Positions 27,042-36,401 of a DNA stretch of 64,000 bases are shown piece by piece; the first letter of the stretch is position 1; the number at the start of each line of letters is the position of its first letter. The notes below the pieces were generated by a model. It was not told where the DNA came from. It made no database searches and saw only the letters and a list, made by a program, of their open reading frames with translations. Where the stretch lies: assembly GCF_002943565.1 (NCBI RefSeq), contig NZ_PJCH01000005.1, positions 372,001 to 436,000 on the forward strand. The letters are read 5' to 3'. Position numbers and translations under genes: made by a program. The stretch is from Hyphococcus luteus (lineage in GTDB: Bacteria > Pseudomonadota > Alphaproteobacteria > Caulobacterales > Parvularculaceae).

Positions 27042-27950
27042 ATGGACGCAAAAACGCTCGCCCCCGCCAATCGCAACGCCTTCGCCGAAGCCGGCGACGA
27101 CGCGCAGCATATTGTGGACGTCCTTATCGAGGAGCGCGCCCACAAATTGCGCGCCTCGCCGCTCTGGCCGCTTTACAAGACCGTCCTCTATCCGCTGCTG
27201 CTCTACAGGCCGGCGGTCGAGATGGCCGACGCCATCGCCGACCTCCCGGCGCGGGAGGTGTTCGACTACATCAGCGACCTGTTGCAGCTCGACGTGTGCG
27301 CCGAAGGCTTGCATCACCTTCCTGAAAAGGGGCGGGTGCTGATCGCCTCGACGCATCCCACCGGCATCCCCGACGGCGTCGCCATGTTCGACGCGCTGAA
27401 AGAACGCCGCCCGGACATGACCTTCTTCGCCAATCGCGACGCGCTGCGCGCCGCGCCCGGCCTTGAGGACATGATCATTCCCGTGGAATGGATCGAGGAG
27501 AAACGCACGGCGGCGCGCTCGCGCGAGACCCTGAAAAGCGCCATCAAGGCGTTCGAGGCGGAAAAATGCGTGGTGCTGTTTCCCTCCGGGCGGCTCGCCT
27601 TCATGAACGAGGACAAAGAGCTCACCGAACAGGAATGGCTGACATCGGTGGCGATCTTCGCGCGCAAATATGATTGCCCGGTGGTCCCGGCGCATATCGA
27701 TATGCGCAATTCATGGCTCTATTACTGGTTCTGGAAACTCAATACGGAGCTGCGCGACATCACGCTGTTCCATGAGCTTTTGAACAAGAAGCAAAAAACC
27801 TATCGCATCACGTTCGGCGCGCCAATTGAACCGGACGCGCTGAAAGGCGACGCCAGAGAGGTGGCGGACGCCCTGCGCCGTCACGCCATGGCGCTGAAGG
27901 CCGCGCCGCAGGACTGGCGCCCGATAGAGCCTCCTACGGCGTCACCTTGA
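27042..27950 (+). CDS. PlsC-like glycerolipid acyltransferase
   Basis: A 302-residue acyltransferase of the LPLAT superfamily, expected to transfer an acyl group to a lyso-lipid or related acceptor at the inner membrane. The catalytic motif is STHPTGIPDG near residue 102, the HPxGxxDG form known from hemolysin/OlsA-type members rather than the strict HX4D of PlsC. A later FPSGRLAF matches the third acyltransferase motif. The substrate is unknown; ornithine-lipid or phosphatidic-acid synthesis are options. It overlaps the VWA gene's end by 17 bases, tail to tail. Confidence 0.8.
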   Translation: MDAKTLAPANRNAFAEAGDDAQHIVDVLIEERAHKLRASPLWPLYKTVLYPLLLYRPAVEMADAIADLPAREVFDYISDLLQLDVCAEGLHHLPEKGRVLIASTHPTGIPDGVAMFDALKERRPDMTFFANRDALRAAPGLEDMIIPVEWIEEKRTAARSRETLKSAIKAFEAEKCVVLFPSGRLAFMNEDKELTEQEWLTSVAIFARKYDCPVVPAHIDMRNSWLYYWFWKLNTELRDITLFHELLNKKQKTYRITFGAPIEPDALKGDAREVADALRRHAMALKAAPQDWRPIEPPTASP

Positions 27951-29515
27951 TGGGCTTTCTCGCCAGCAGCTTCTTGTGGCCCTGGATGAAACGCAATTCG
28001 TAATCGCCGGGCTCGTCCGGCATGCGCAGCGTTGCGGAAGCGCCGTTCTGAGCGCTGGCGTAATGGATGTATTTGAGGTCGTCCGCATCGGGTTCTGCAA
28101 CCGCCACATAATCCCCCGCGCCATAGGGCGGGCCGGTGAATTCGACCTCCGCGCGTTCGCCCGCCTTCGCGGTCGCCGGACCGATCAGTTCGGCGCGCGC
28201 CGGCGTCACCATAATCGGCTTTCGCGCCAGCACTTTCTTGCCGCCCTGAATGAAGCGGATTTCATAGTCTCCGGCGTCGAGCGGCATGCGCAGGCTGCCG
28301 GGACTTCCGTTTTTGGTGTAATGATAGTCGTTGAATTTATTGCCGGGGGCGTCCGGCGCGACCACCGTCAGCCAGTCGCCCTGGGCCGCCTTCGGCCCCG
28401 TAAATTCAACGCTTATGGTTTCCCCGGCCACCGCCGTTTCCTTCGCTGAAAGGCTCGCCGTCGCTTCGGTGACCGTGACGGGCTGGCGCGCGATGATTTT
28501 GTTTCTGCCCTGAATAAACCGCAGCTCATACTCGCCGGGCTCTAAAGGCATCCTCAATTCGCCCGGACTTCCCTTGTTGGTGTAATAGTAATCGTTGAAT
28601 TTCTGGCCGGGGGCGTCGGATTTTGTCACCGTGATCCAGTCGCCGCTGCCGGGCTTTGGGCCGGAGAATTCAATCGCGACCATTTCGCCCGCGACCGCCG
28701 TCGACGGCCCGCTGACGGACGCCTCCACCGCCGTGACGACGATCGGCCGCCGGGCGATGACGGTCTTGCCGCCCTGCACATAGCGGATCTCATAATTTCC
28801 CGCCTCCAGCGGCATCCGCAAATCCGCGGGACTGCCGTTCCTTATGTAAGCGTAGTCGTTATATTTGTTTCCCGGCGCGTCGGGTTTCACCACCGTGATC
28901 CAGTCGCCGGAGCCTGCGGGCGGGCCGGTGAATTCGACCTTGACGGTCTCCCCGGCGGCGGCCGTGTCCGGCGCGGTCAAGGTCGCCAGCGCTTCGGTCA
29001 CCTTGATCGCCTGGCGCGCAATGACGCTCCTGCCGCCCTGCACGTAACGGATTTCATAATCCCCCGCTTCGAGCGGCATGCGCAGCTCCGCCGGGCTGCC
29101 GTTCCTTATATAGGCGTAGTCGTTGAATTTCTGGCCGGGCGCGTCGGGCTTCACCACCGTGACCCAGTCGCCGGAGCCCGCCGGCGGGCCGGTGAATTCG
29201 ACCGCAATGGTCTCGCCCGCAATCGCCGTTTCCGGCGCTTGAAGCGTCGCCGTCGCGGGCGTCGCCTTGATCGGCGCCGTCGCCAGCGCGCGCAATGGCC
29301 GGCCCAGCATGTAGCTCACTTCGTAATCGCCGGGCTCCACGGGCATGCGGAGCTCCGCCGGATTGCCGCGGCTTACATACTCATAAGTTTTATACCCGTC
29401 GCCGCCGGCTTCCGCGATCTTGATGTAATCGCCTTTGCGGTCGGGCCCGGTCCAGTGAACCTTGATATTGGTTCCCGCCATGGCTTCGGTTTCGGGCTCA
29501 AGCCGGATCGTCGCT
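27934..29515 (-). repeat. Six tandem coding repeats, about 260 bp each
   Basis: The 3' part of the VWA gene consists of six in-frame repeats of 86-88 codons. The first (nearest the VWA domain) and the last are most divergent, the middle four are highly similar also at the DNA level, which suggests recent duplication or gene conversion. Confidence 0.85.
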
Positions 29516-30438
29516 TCGACCGGGAAAGTGAGCGCGATGGTCACCGTCTTCTGCGCGCCTTCGCGCACGATAACGCCTTTCGCCGCGCCTTTAAGGCCGT
29601 CGGAGGGGCGCTCGACGGCGATGTCGTAGGAGCCCGGCGCGACGCTGGTTTCGACGACGCCGGCGCCCTCTTCGGCAAGCGCCGCATCGCCGCCGCCCGA
29701 AGGCGTGACGCGCCAGGTCAGCCCCTCTTCGATGACGATCCCGCCTTCGAGTTCGGTGGCGCGAAGATAAAGATTGGAAGCCGGCGGCGGCGCATCGGCC
29801 GCCTCGATCACCGTTTCGTTGAGGGCCTCGCCAAGGCTTGAGGCGTCCTGCGCCGAAACGAACATGCCGCCGGTATTCTCGGCGATACAGCGCAGTTGCG
29901 CCTGGGCGTTTTCTTCCGACACATCGAAACCGACAACATGCACGGTGAAATCGACGCCCGCTTTTTCCAAAGCCGCGGCGACGCCGCACGGATCCGGCGC
30001 GCAGGTTTCGATCCCGTCGCTGACGAGAATGACCGTCGCCTTTTCCTCCGTGTATTTCAGTTTTTCCGCAGCGAGCTTCACCGCATCCGCCATGGGCGTC
30101 TTGCCCTTGGGGTTGAGCCCCTCTACTGCGCTTGATATCGCCGCGCGCTCCGCGCCGACGGACGCGATCTCCTCGATGTCGGCGCAGTCGCCCTTGCGCC
30201 GGTGGCCATAGGCGACAAGCCCGAGACGCCGGTCGGCGGGAAGATCCTTCAGAAGATCGCCGAGCACCTGTTTGGCGATCGTAATCTTCGCCTCGCCCTC
30301 GATCTGACCCCACATGGAGCCCGAGGCGTCGAGCACCAGAATGGAATCGCCGCCTTCAGCCTGCGCAAGAGCCGGCGGCGGCGCGAAAAACCCAATAAAA
30401 ACAGCAGAAAAAAGCGTCAGAAACGCGCGCGGACCCAT
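27934..30438 (-). CDS. VWA domain protein with six C-terminal Ig-sized repeats
   Basis: An 834-residue exported protein. The signal peptide ends near residue 25 (LAQA). A von Willebrand A domain follows (about 30-215) with an intact MIDAS start DASGSMWG and SDGIETC; it resembles TerY/YfbK-type bacterial VWA domains. After a linker of about 90 residues come six tandem repeats of about 87 residues (about 310-834). Repeats two to five are most alike; each has AGETxxVEFTGP, GDWxTV, DAPGxKxNDY, LRMPxExGxYExRxxQG and ends with a VT. The protein is probably periplasmic or surface exposed and rod-like, with metal-dependent ligand binding by the VWA head; function unknown. Confidence 0.88.
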   Translation of the reverse strand: MGPRAFLTLFSAVFIGFFAPPPALAQAEGGDSILVLDASGSMWGQIEGEAKITIAKQVLGDLLKDLPADRRLGLVAYGHRRKGDCADIEEIASVGAERAAISSAVEGLNPKGKTPMADAVKLAAEKLKYTEEKATVILVSDGIETCAPDPCGVAAALEKAGVDFTVHVVGFDVSEENAQAQLRCIAENTGGMFVSAQDASSLGEALNETVIEAADAPPPASNLYLRATELEGGIVIEEGLTWRVTPSGGGDAALAEEGAGVVETSVAPGSYDIAVERPSDGLKGAAKGVIVREGAQKTVTIALTFPVEATIRLEPETEAMAGTNIKVHWTGPDRKGDYIKIAEAGGDGYKTYEYVSRGNPAELRMPVEPGDYEVSYMLGRPLRALATAPIKATPATATLQAPETAIAGETIAVEFTGPPAGSGDWVTVVKPDAPGQKFNDYAYIRNGSPAELRMPLEAGDYEIRYVQGGRSVIARQAIKVTEALATLTAPDTAAAGETVKVEFTGPPAGSGDWITVVKPDAPGNKYNDYAYIRNGSPADLRMPLEAGNYEIRYVQGGKTVIARRPIVVTAVEASVSGPSTAVAGEMVAIEFSGPKPGSGDWITVTKSDAPGQKFNDYYYTNKGSPGELRMPLEPGEYELRFIQGRNKIIARQPVTVTEATASLSAKETAVAGETISVEFTGPKAAQGDWLTVVAPDAPGNKFNDYHYTKNGSPGSLRMPLDAGDYEIRFIQGGKKVLARKPIMVTPARAELIGPATAKAGERAEVEFTGPPYGAGDYVAVAEPDADDLKYIHYASAQNGASATLRMPDEPGDYELRFIQGHKKLLARKPIKVTP

Positions 30439-30529
30439 GAAACTCCCCCTTCGATGGCGTCGCGCGGGAGCTTAACCATGACCGCATGGGAACGGAAGCG
30501 CTGCAGGCGCCCTAAAACGGAGCCGGCGT

Positions 30530-31492
30530 TTAAGCGGTCTTGTGATAGGTGAGCTCGAGGAAGACGTCTTCGAGATCGGCCTCGAGGGTCGTGAGGTCTT
30601 TCACCGAAACGCCCGCTGCGTTGAGGCGTTCGAGGATTTCCGCGACCCTGGTCTCGCTCGGCTGGTAATGGATGGCGAGATTGCCGTCTGGTTTCAAGTC
30701 CGCCGAAAGCGGGCCGAGATCGGGCGCCGCCGCGATCTCTTCATTGGGCGTCACCATCAAGGTCTTGCGGTCGAGCGAGGAGATCAGTTTTTCGGTCGGC
30801 TCGCAGGCGACGACTTCGCCATGATTGATGATGGCGATTTCCTCGCACAGCTCCTGCGCCTCTTCGAGATAGTGCGTGGTCAGAACAATCGTCACGCCCT
30901 GCTCGTGCAGCTTGACGACATATTCCCAAAGCTGCTTCCTGAGCTCGATGTCGACGCCGGCGGTGGGCTCGTCGAGAATCAGGATCGGCGGGGAATGCAC
31001 CATCGCTTTCGCCACGAGCAAGCGGCGCTTCATGCCGCCGGAAAGCTGGCGCACATAGGCGTTGGCTTTATCGTCAAGGCCGAGGGCCTTCAAAATCTCC
31101 ATGGAGCGGCGCTGGGATTTCGGCACGCCGTAAAGCCCCGCCTGAATCTCCATGCCTTCAAGCGGCGTGAAGAACACCTCCATGTTGATTTCCTGGGGCA
31201 CGATCCCCAGCGCCGCGCGCGCCTGGCGCGGATTGCGGTCGATATCGAAGCCCCAGACCGAAATCTCGCCGGCGGTCTTGTTGACGAGCCCTGCGAGGAT
31301 ATTGATGAAGGTCGACTTGCCCGCGCCGTTCGGCCCCAACAGCCCGAAAATCGACCCGCGCTTGACGAGAATGTCGATGCCTTTCAAGGCCTCTTTCGGC
31401 GGCGATTTGCCGGCGCCGCCATAGGTCTTCCTGACGCCGCGGGCGGCGATGGCGTAGTCAGCGTTGGCGTTGAAATCCATGGGGCGCGTCAT
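30530..31492 (-). CDS. ABC transporter ATP-binding protein without adjacent permease
   Basis: A 320-residue ATPase of the ABC-2 drug/polysaccharide exporter group (YadG/CcmA-like). Walker A is GPNGAGKST, the signature LSGGMKRRL, Walker B LILDEP followed by TAGVD, and the switch His lies in TTHYLEE. A C-terminal regulatory domain of about 80 residues is present. No permease gene is adjacent; the neighbouring genes are a VWA protein and a zinc-finger protein, so the partner must be encoded elsewhere. Start chosen at ATG 31492; ATG 31480 is also possible and neither has a clear ribosome site. Confidence 0.9.
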   Translation of the reverse strand: MTRPMDFNANADYAIAARGVRKTYGGAGKSPPKEALKGIDILVKRGSIFGLLGPNGAGKSTFINILAGLVNKTAGEISVWGFDIDRNPRQARAALGIVPQEINMEVFFTPLEGMEIQAGLYGVPKSQRRSMEILKALGLDDKANAYVRQLSGGMKRRLLVAKAMVHSPPILILDEPTAGVDIELRKQLWEYVVKLHEQGVTIVLTTHYLEEAQELCEEIAIINHGEVVACEPTEKLISSLDRKTLMVTPNEEIAAAPDLGPLSADLKPDGNLAIHYQPSETRVAEILERLNAAGVSVKDLTTLEADLEDVFLELTYHKTA

Positions 31493-31638
31493 CCGGTCAG
31501 CCAAAGCCCGCTTATCGCGCCGGCGCCCGCAAGGGTCAACCGCGCCGATCCGCACGATAGCGCGAGGGCGAGACTTGACGAAAGGCTCCGGCGGCGGCAA
31601 GTCAGGCCCTTGAAACCACACAGAAGATCGCCCGCCCC

Positions 31639-31839
31639 ATGAGCGAACACAAAACCCCCTCCGCTGCCGTCACGCCCGATCCGGAAGTCATCTATACGGA
31701 CAAGCTGCGCGTCTCCTGCGACGGCGGCGGCGGCGCCCTCGGCCATCCGATCGTCTGGTATTCGCTGGAAGACGGCGAAGCCGAATGCGGCTATTGCGAC
31801 CGTAAGTTTATCTACAAGCCGAACGAGACGTCGCACTAA
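31639..31839 (+). CDS. Zinc-finger domain-containing protein (NDUFS6-like)
   Basis: A 66-residue protein of the zf-CHCC family, related to the mitochondrial complex I subunit NDUFS6. Ligand pattern: Cys in RVSCDGGGG, His in LGHPIVWY, and CGYC near the C-terminus, in the order Cys-His-Cys-Cys. The family is widespread in alphaproteobacteria, and by analogy with mitochondria a role near complex I assembly is possible. The gene stands alone, divergent from the ABC ATPase and convergent with the symporter. Confidence 0.88.
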   Translation: MSEHKTPSAAVTPDPEVIYTDKLRVSCDGGGGALGHPIVWYSLEDGEAECGYCDRKFIYKPNETSH

Positions 31840-31872
31840 AGCGTTTGCTGCTTTCTGATTTTTGGTTTCCGC

Positions 31873-33255
31873 TTACGCCGCTGCATCCTTCGGCGGCGGC
31901 GCCGCGTGGCTTGGCGCCGGCGGCGCGGCCGACGCCGCCGCCGGCCCTCCTTTCGACAACAAACGGCAGGCGACGAGGTCGCCGGTGACGTTGACGGCCG
32001 TCCTCGCCATGTCGAGCAGCCGGTCGACGCCGAGGACGAGCGCAAGACCCGTCAGCGGAATGCCGAAACTGGTCGCCGTCGCGGAGAGAACCGCGATGGA
32101 GGCGCCGGGCGCGGCGGGCGCGCCGATGGAGGCGCCGGTCAGCGTGACCATGATGAAAGCGGCCTCGCCGAAGGACAGCGAGGAGCCGGCGATATTGGCG
32201 AGAAAGACGATCGCCGCCGACTGATAAAGCGCCGTCCCCGCCATGTTGACGGTGGCGGCGAGGGGCGCCACGGCCCCGGCGAGGGAGGGCGGCACGCCAA
32301 GCTTTTCCACCGCCGTCTTCATGGTGAGCGGCATCACCGCCGCCGAGCTCGATGTGGAAAAAGCCAGAAGCTGCACCGGCGCGACGGCGCGTAAAAAGCC
32401 CCATGGCGTCATGCCTCCGAAGACCGCAACGATGACGAGATAAAGCGCCAGGAGGAGGCCAAGCCCGCCAATCACGACGGCGCAGTAAACCGCGAGATCG
32501 ATGAGCGTGTTGAGCCCGTTCAAAGCCGTCGTCTGCGCCATCAGCCCGAAGACCGCGAAGGGCGCGAACCGCATCGCCGTGCGGATCACCGTCATGCAGA
32601 CTTCGAGGACGGCGCCCATCAGCGAAACCAGCGGCTTTGTCAGTTCGCGATTGTCGGCGGTGATGACCGCGATGCCGATAAACAGCGAGAAAACAACCAC
32701 CGCCAGCATATCCTGCTCGAGGATCGAGGCGGAGATATTCTGCGGAATGAGATTCGAAATCATCGCCGGCAGATCGCGGCTGATGGTTTCGATCGGCGAA
32801 ACGGCTTGTTCGATGGTCGCGGGATCGGGCTTCAGACTCGGCGTCGGCGGCGCCTTCACCGCGATGTCCTTGCCCGCGCCGACCAGCCAGGCGAGGCCGC
32901 CGCCGAGCGACGCCGCCGCCATGGTGGTCGTCAGCACATAGACGATGAAGCGCACGCCGATGCGCTTTAAATCGGAGCCTTCGCCCGCGGCGGTGAGCCC
33001 CATGATGATGGAGCTGGCGACAAGCGGAATGATGACCATGCGGATGAGCGCCAGAAAAAGCCGGCCCGGCAAAGCGAGCCATTCGCCCACCAGCTCCGCG
33101 ACGGAGCGCGAGACGAGGTTCAGATCCGGCCCGAACAGTGCGCCCACCGCCACGCCGATGACGATGGCGATGAGGACCTGCAGCCATAATTTCCCGCTGA
33201 CGAGAACGTCGAGCCGGCGATTAAGACTGTTATATTTAAAGCGTGATTTCGGCAT
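31873..33255 (-). CDS. Dicarboxylate/amino acid:cation symporter (DAACS), second copy
   Basis: A 460-residue carrier of the same family as the one at 15228-16499 but clearly a different branch. The hairpin-1 loop reads FSTSSSAAVMP (serine-rich motif) and the substrate loop NMAGTALY, where the first copy has NMDGTSLY. The N-terminus has a longer hydrophilic lead (MPKSRFKYNSLNRRLD) and the C-terminus a 40-residue Ala/Pro-rich tail. Likely substrates are glutamate, aspartate or C4-dicarboxylates; the loss of the Asp in NMDGT points to a different substrate from the first copy. Confidence 0.93.
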   Translation of the reverse strand: MPKSRFKYNSLNRRLDVLVSGKLWLQVLIAIVIGVAVGALFGPDLNLVSRSVAELVGEWLALPGRLFLALIRMVIIPLVASSIIMGLTAAGEGSDLKRIGVRFIVYVLTTTMAAASLGGGLAWLVGAGKDIAVKAPPTPSLKPDPATIEQAVSPIETISRDLPAMISNLIPQNISASILEQDMLAVVVFSLFIGIAVITADNRELTKPLVSLMGAVLEVCMTVIRTAMRFAPFAVFGLMAQTTALNGLNTLIDLAVYCAVVIGGLGLLLALYLVIVAVFGGMTPWGFLRAVAPVQLLAFSTSSSAAVMPLTMKTAVEKLGVPPSLAGAVAPLAATVNMAGTALYQSAAIVFLANIAGSSLSFGEAAFIMVTLTGASIGAPAAPGASIAVLSATATSFGIPLTGLALVLGVDRLLDMARTAVNVTGDLVACRLLSKGGPAAASAAPPAPSHAAPPPKDAAA

Positions 33256-33347
33256 GGGGCGGTTTCGTTCTCCGCCGCCCTTTTACGGCGGGCTGGGCCG
33301 CCATGGCCAGTGCGAAAGGCATGCGCTTCCCCGTCGCAGGGGGCCGC

Positions 33348-34868
33348 CTAAACGCCTTCTCTTCGGGCGAGCCGCCAGACCTCGCGGGCCTTCGGCGGCG
33401 AGGCCTGAAGGATCGCGTTGCGGAAAATCCGGCCCATGAAGCGCGCGAGAAGCGCCGCAAAGGCGAGCATCAGCGCCGTCGCGCCGAGCACTTCCCATAA
33501 GGGCGGGTCGGCGGCGGCGCGCATCATCACCGCGTAAGGCGTATAGATCGGGATCCAGGTGAGGAGCGTCGCGATGAAGCCGTTGGGGTTCTGGAACACC
33601 ATGATCATGAAAGGCAGCGGCGCGAAGACGAGGATCATCACCGGGCCCATATAAGACTGGGCGTCCTGCAGGGAATTCGACACCGCGCCGATGGCGAGAA
33701 AGATCATGGCGAAAATCGCATAGGCGCAGAAAAAATAGAAAAGATAGATGAGGAGCAGCGGCGAGCCGAAGAGCGTTCCGATGGCGGCGCCCATGAAACT
33801 GTCGCCGGCGGACGAAATGGTCGCCGAGGCCGCAAGCCCGCCGAAAAGGAAAATCGCCGGCATGGTCAGTCCCACGGCGGCGATGCCGATGAGCTTGCCC
33901 ATCATCAATTGCTCCGCCGTCACCGACGAAAGGAGGATTTCGACGATTTTGTTCGAGCGCTCCTCGATCGTGTTGGTCAACAGAAGATTGCCAACGCCGA
34001 AAATGATCACCAGCAGCATATAGGTGAGCGCGGCGGGAAGGCCGGTTTCAACCCGGTCCTTGAGGCTCAATTGCGCGTCCTCCGCCGCGCGGTCGGGCCG
34101 GTAGGAATTGAAGGGCGCGGAAATCGCCGCCACATCGTCAAGCGCTTCTTCGCTGAGCCCCATATCGGCGATGGCTTGGCGTTTCAGGGCCGAGGTCAGC
34201 GCATTGCCGACGAGGTCTTCGAGCGCATTGTCGGTGAGGTTGCGGCTCCAATATTGCGCGGCGGCGGCCTCGTCCCCTTCCCCGAAATCGCGCGGCACCA
34301 TGACGGCGGCGAACAGCGGCGTTGTCGCGCCCTCGGCGCGCATCACGTCGCGCTCGCCCAGAAGATAGGGCCTTAAGACCTCTTCGGCGTCTTCAAGGCT
34401 TGTAACGCCCTGAAGCAAGGCGTCGGTCTTGACGCGCTCGAATTGCTGGCGCGGCAATTCGAAGTCCGGCGCGCCTTCACGCAACAAAGGCGCTGCGGCT
34501 TGCCTCGCCGCTTCGAAACCGCCCGCCGCCTCGAACGCTTTCAGCCGGGCGTCGTTCACCTGCGCGGGCGCGAACGGTTCGGGCAGTGCTTCGGCGCCGT
34601 CGGCGACCGCCGCGCCGACATAATCGTCCCAAGCGCGAATCGCGCCGAACCGGTATCGCCGTTCGATTTCACGATCTATATCGTCCGCATACTGTCCGGT
34701 TTCATCATAGACGACGAAAGCGCGCACCGGCTTGTTGCGCTCCACAAGCCCCATGGCGGCGGTGACCGCGACAAGGCTCACCGGAAACATCAGGAGAAAG
34801 ATCAAAAAGCCGCGCGAAAGGACATATTGCTTGTATTCCCTGAGCGCGATGAGGAGAACCTGTTTCAT
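33348..34868 (-). CDS. ABC-2 type transporter permease (NatB-like)
   Basis: A 506-residue permease with one N-terminal membrane segment (about 20-42), a large extracytoplasmic domain of roughly 230 residues and a C-terminal block of five to six membrane segments. This is the layout of NatB/ABC-2 exporters. The motif NTIEERSNKIVEILLSSVTAEQLM, here split as NTIEERSNK and EILLSSVTAEQLM, is the family hallmark before the last membrane block. It overlaps the upstream ATPase gene by four bases (34865-34868), so the two form one exporter; the NatAB family exports sodium or drugs, substrate unknown here. Confidence 0.92.
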   Translation of the reverse strand: MKQVLLIALREYKQYVLSRGFLIFLLMFPVSLVAVTAAMGLVERNKPVRAFVVYDETGQYADDIDREIERRYRFGAIRAWDDYVGAAVADGAEALPEPFAPAQVNDARLKAFEAAGGFEAARQAAAPLLREGAPDFELPRQQFERVKTDALLQGVTSLEDAEEVLRPYLLGERDVMRAEGATTPLFAAVMVPRDFGEGDEAAAAQYWSRNLTDNALEDLVGNALTSALKRQAIADMGLSEEALDDVAAISAPFNSYRPDRAAEDAQLSLKDRVETGLPAALTYMLLVIIFGVGNLLLTNTIEERSNKIVEILLSSVTAEQLMMGKLIGIAAVGLTMPAIFLFGGLAASATISSAGDSFMGAAIGTLFGSPLLLIYLFYFFCAYAIFAMIFLAIGAVSNSLQDAQSYMGPVMILVFAPLPFMIMVFQNPNGFIATLLTWIPIYTPYAVMMRAAADPPLWEVLGATALMLAFAALLARFMGRIFRNAILQASPPKAREVWRLARREGV

Positions 34869-35842
34869 TCCGCCGCCTCCGCGCCCCGCGCGAAAGCGCG
34901 TTCTTGATCATGCGCCGGCGCGCTCGCCTCATCGCCGGCGAGATCGACGAAAATGTCGTGCAAGGTCGCGCCCGCCTGCTCGAAGCGGGTGAGGACAATC
35001 CCCGCTGCCACGGCCTGGCGCAGGAAATCCTGCGGGTCGGCGCCGTCGGCGAGCTCGATGCGGTAATCGCTTTCCTCGCCGCCATTGCGCTCGAGCCGGA
35101 CCGCCTCGACGCCGGGCAAGACCTCGAACGCCGCCGCCGGCGCGGTCGAGCGCACATGCAGGCGCTGGCCGTAGCGCGCCCGCGCCTCGGAAAGCGTGCC
35201 TTCGAACCGTTTCTCGCCCTCGGCGATGATCAGGAAACGGTCGCACAAACGCTCCGCATGCTGCATGACATGGGTGGAGAAAATGATCGTGCGCCCCGAT
35301 GCGCGCTGATCGGCGATGAGCTTTTCAAGCGTCTGCTGATTGATCGGATCGAGTCCCGAGAAAGGCTCGTCGAGAATGAGAAGCTCCGGTTCATGGGCGA
35401 TGGTCGCCAGCAACTGAACCTTTTGCGCCATGCCTTTCGACAGCGCCTCGTTTTTCGAACGCGCGAAGTCTTCGAGCCCGAACTCTTCGAGAAGCGCGTA
35501 AGCCTTTTTCTTCGCGTCCCGTCCGGAAAGCCCGCGCAGCTGCGCAAAATAAGCAATCGACTGCGCCGCCTTCATCTTGCGGTAAAGCCCGCGCTCTTCG
35601 GGCAGATAGCCGATGCGCCGGCGCACGGAGATGGCCGAATTGGAGCCGAGGACGCAGATGCGGCCTTCGCTCGGGCGCACGATGTCGAGCATCATCCTCA
35701 GCGTCGTCGTCTTGCCGGCGCCGTTGGGACCTAAAAAGCCGTAGATCTCTCCCTTCGCCACCGAGAAGGTGAGGTCTTTCACCGCCGTGAAAGCGCCGTA
35801 GCGTTTCGTGATGTTTTCAAGCTGAACGGGATGATCCGTCAT
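34865..35842 (-). CDS. ABC transporter ATP-binding protein (NatA-like)
   Basis: A 325-residue ATPase coupled to the NatB-like permease by a four-base overlap. Walker A is GPNGAGKTT (about 38-46), the signature LSKGMAQKV, Walker B LLILDEPFSGLD and the switch His FSTHVMQHAE. The C-terminal extension after about residue 220 is the DUF4162 domain common in NatA-type ATPases. First gene of the two-gene transport operon. Confidence 0.93.
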   Translation of the reverse strand: MTDHPVQLENITKRYGAFTAVKDLTFSVAKGEIYGFLGPNGAGKTTTLRMMLDIVRPSEGRICVLGSNSAISVRRRIGYLPEERGLYRKMKAAQSIAYFAQLRGLSGRDAKKKAYALLEEFGLEDFARSKNEALSKGMAQKVQLLATIAHEPELLILDEPFSGLDPINQQTLEKLIADQRASGRTIIFSTHVMQHAERLCDRFLIIAEGEKRFEGTLSEARARYGQRLHVRSTAPAAAFEVLPGVEAVRLERNGGEESDYRIELADGADPQDFLRQAVAAGIVLTRFEQAGATLHDIFVDLAGDEASAPAHDQERAFARGAEAAE

Positions 35843-35949
35843 GCGCTCGCTTTCCTGGCGTTTCCGGCGGCGGTTTCGCCCCTTTCGGGCCGCCTTATTT
35901 TTGGCGTCTGCGGCGTTAAGGAATGGATAAGCCCCCTATAATCCGGGCG

Positions 35950-36390
35950 CTACCAGGTCCCCGTATTCTCCATGGACGCCCAGGGTTCAGCCGGCGCCAG
36001 ATGCTCGCCCTCCTGCAACAGCTCGATGGAGATGCCGTCGGGCGAGCGCACAAAAGCCATATGCCCGTCGCGGGGCGGACGGTTAATCACGACGCCCGCA
36101 TCCATCAGCTTTTGACAGGTTTCGTAAATATTTTCGACACGATAAGCGAGATGGCCGAAATTGCGCCCGCCCTGATAATCTTCCGTATCCCAATTATAGG
36201 TGAGCTCCACAAGCGGCGCTTTTCTCTCTTTCGCCATTTCGACATCATCGGGCGCGGCGAGAAAAACGAGGGTGAAACGGCCCTTCTCGCTTTCCATGCG
36301 GTTGACCTCCTGAAGGCCGAGCTTGTTGCAGTAAAAATCGAGCGACTGGTCGAGATCCTTGACCCTCACCATGGTGTGCAGATAACGCAA
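35950..36390 (-). CDS. gloA: Lactoylglutathione lyase (glyoxalase I)
   Basis: Converts the glutathione-methylglyoxal hemithioacetal to S-lactoylglutathione. The 146-residue product has the four metal ligands of the E. coli type: His in RYLHTMVRV, Glu in VELTYNW, His in NFGHLAYRV and Glu in ISIELLQ. The start is a TTG at 36390 with GGAG seven bases before it; the next ATG would remove the first ligand, so the TTG is required. The frame continues upstream antisense-free but without similarity. It follows the small membrane protein gene after 11 bases. Confidence 0.92.
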   Translation of the reverse strand: MRYLHTMVRVKDLDQSLDFYCNKLGLQEVNRMESEKGRFTLVFLAAPDDVEMAKERKAPLVELTYNWDTEDYQGGRNFGHLAYRVENIYETCQKLMDAGVVINRPPRDGHMAFVRSPDGISIELLQEGEHLAPAEPWASMENTGTW

Positions 36391-36401
36391 AATATGTCTC
36401 C

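Noticed and set aside
27934-29515. CRISPR-like or non-coding repeat array
   Set aside because: The periodicity is about 260 bp, in frame, and the repeats encode a folded-looking domain, so it is a protein repeat.
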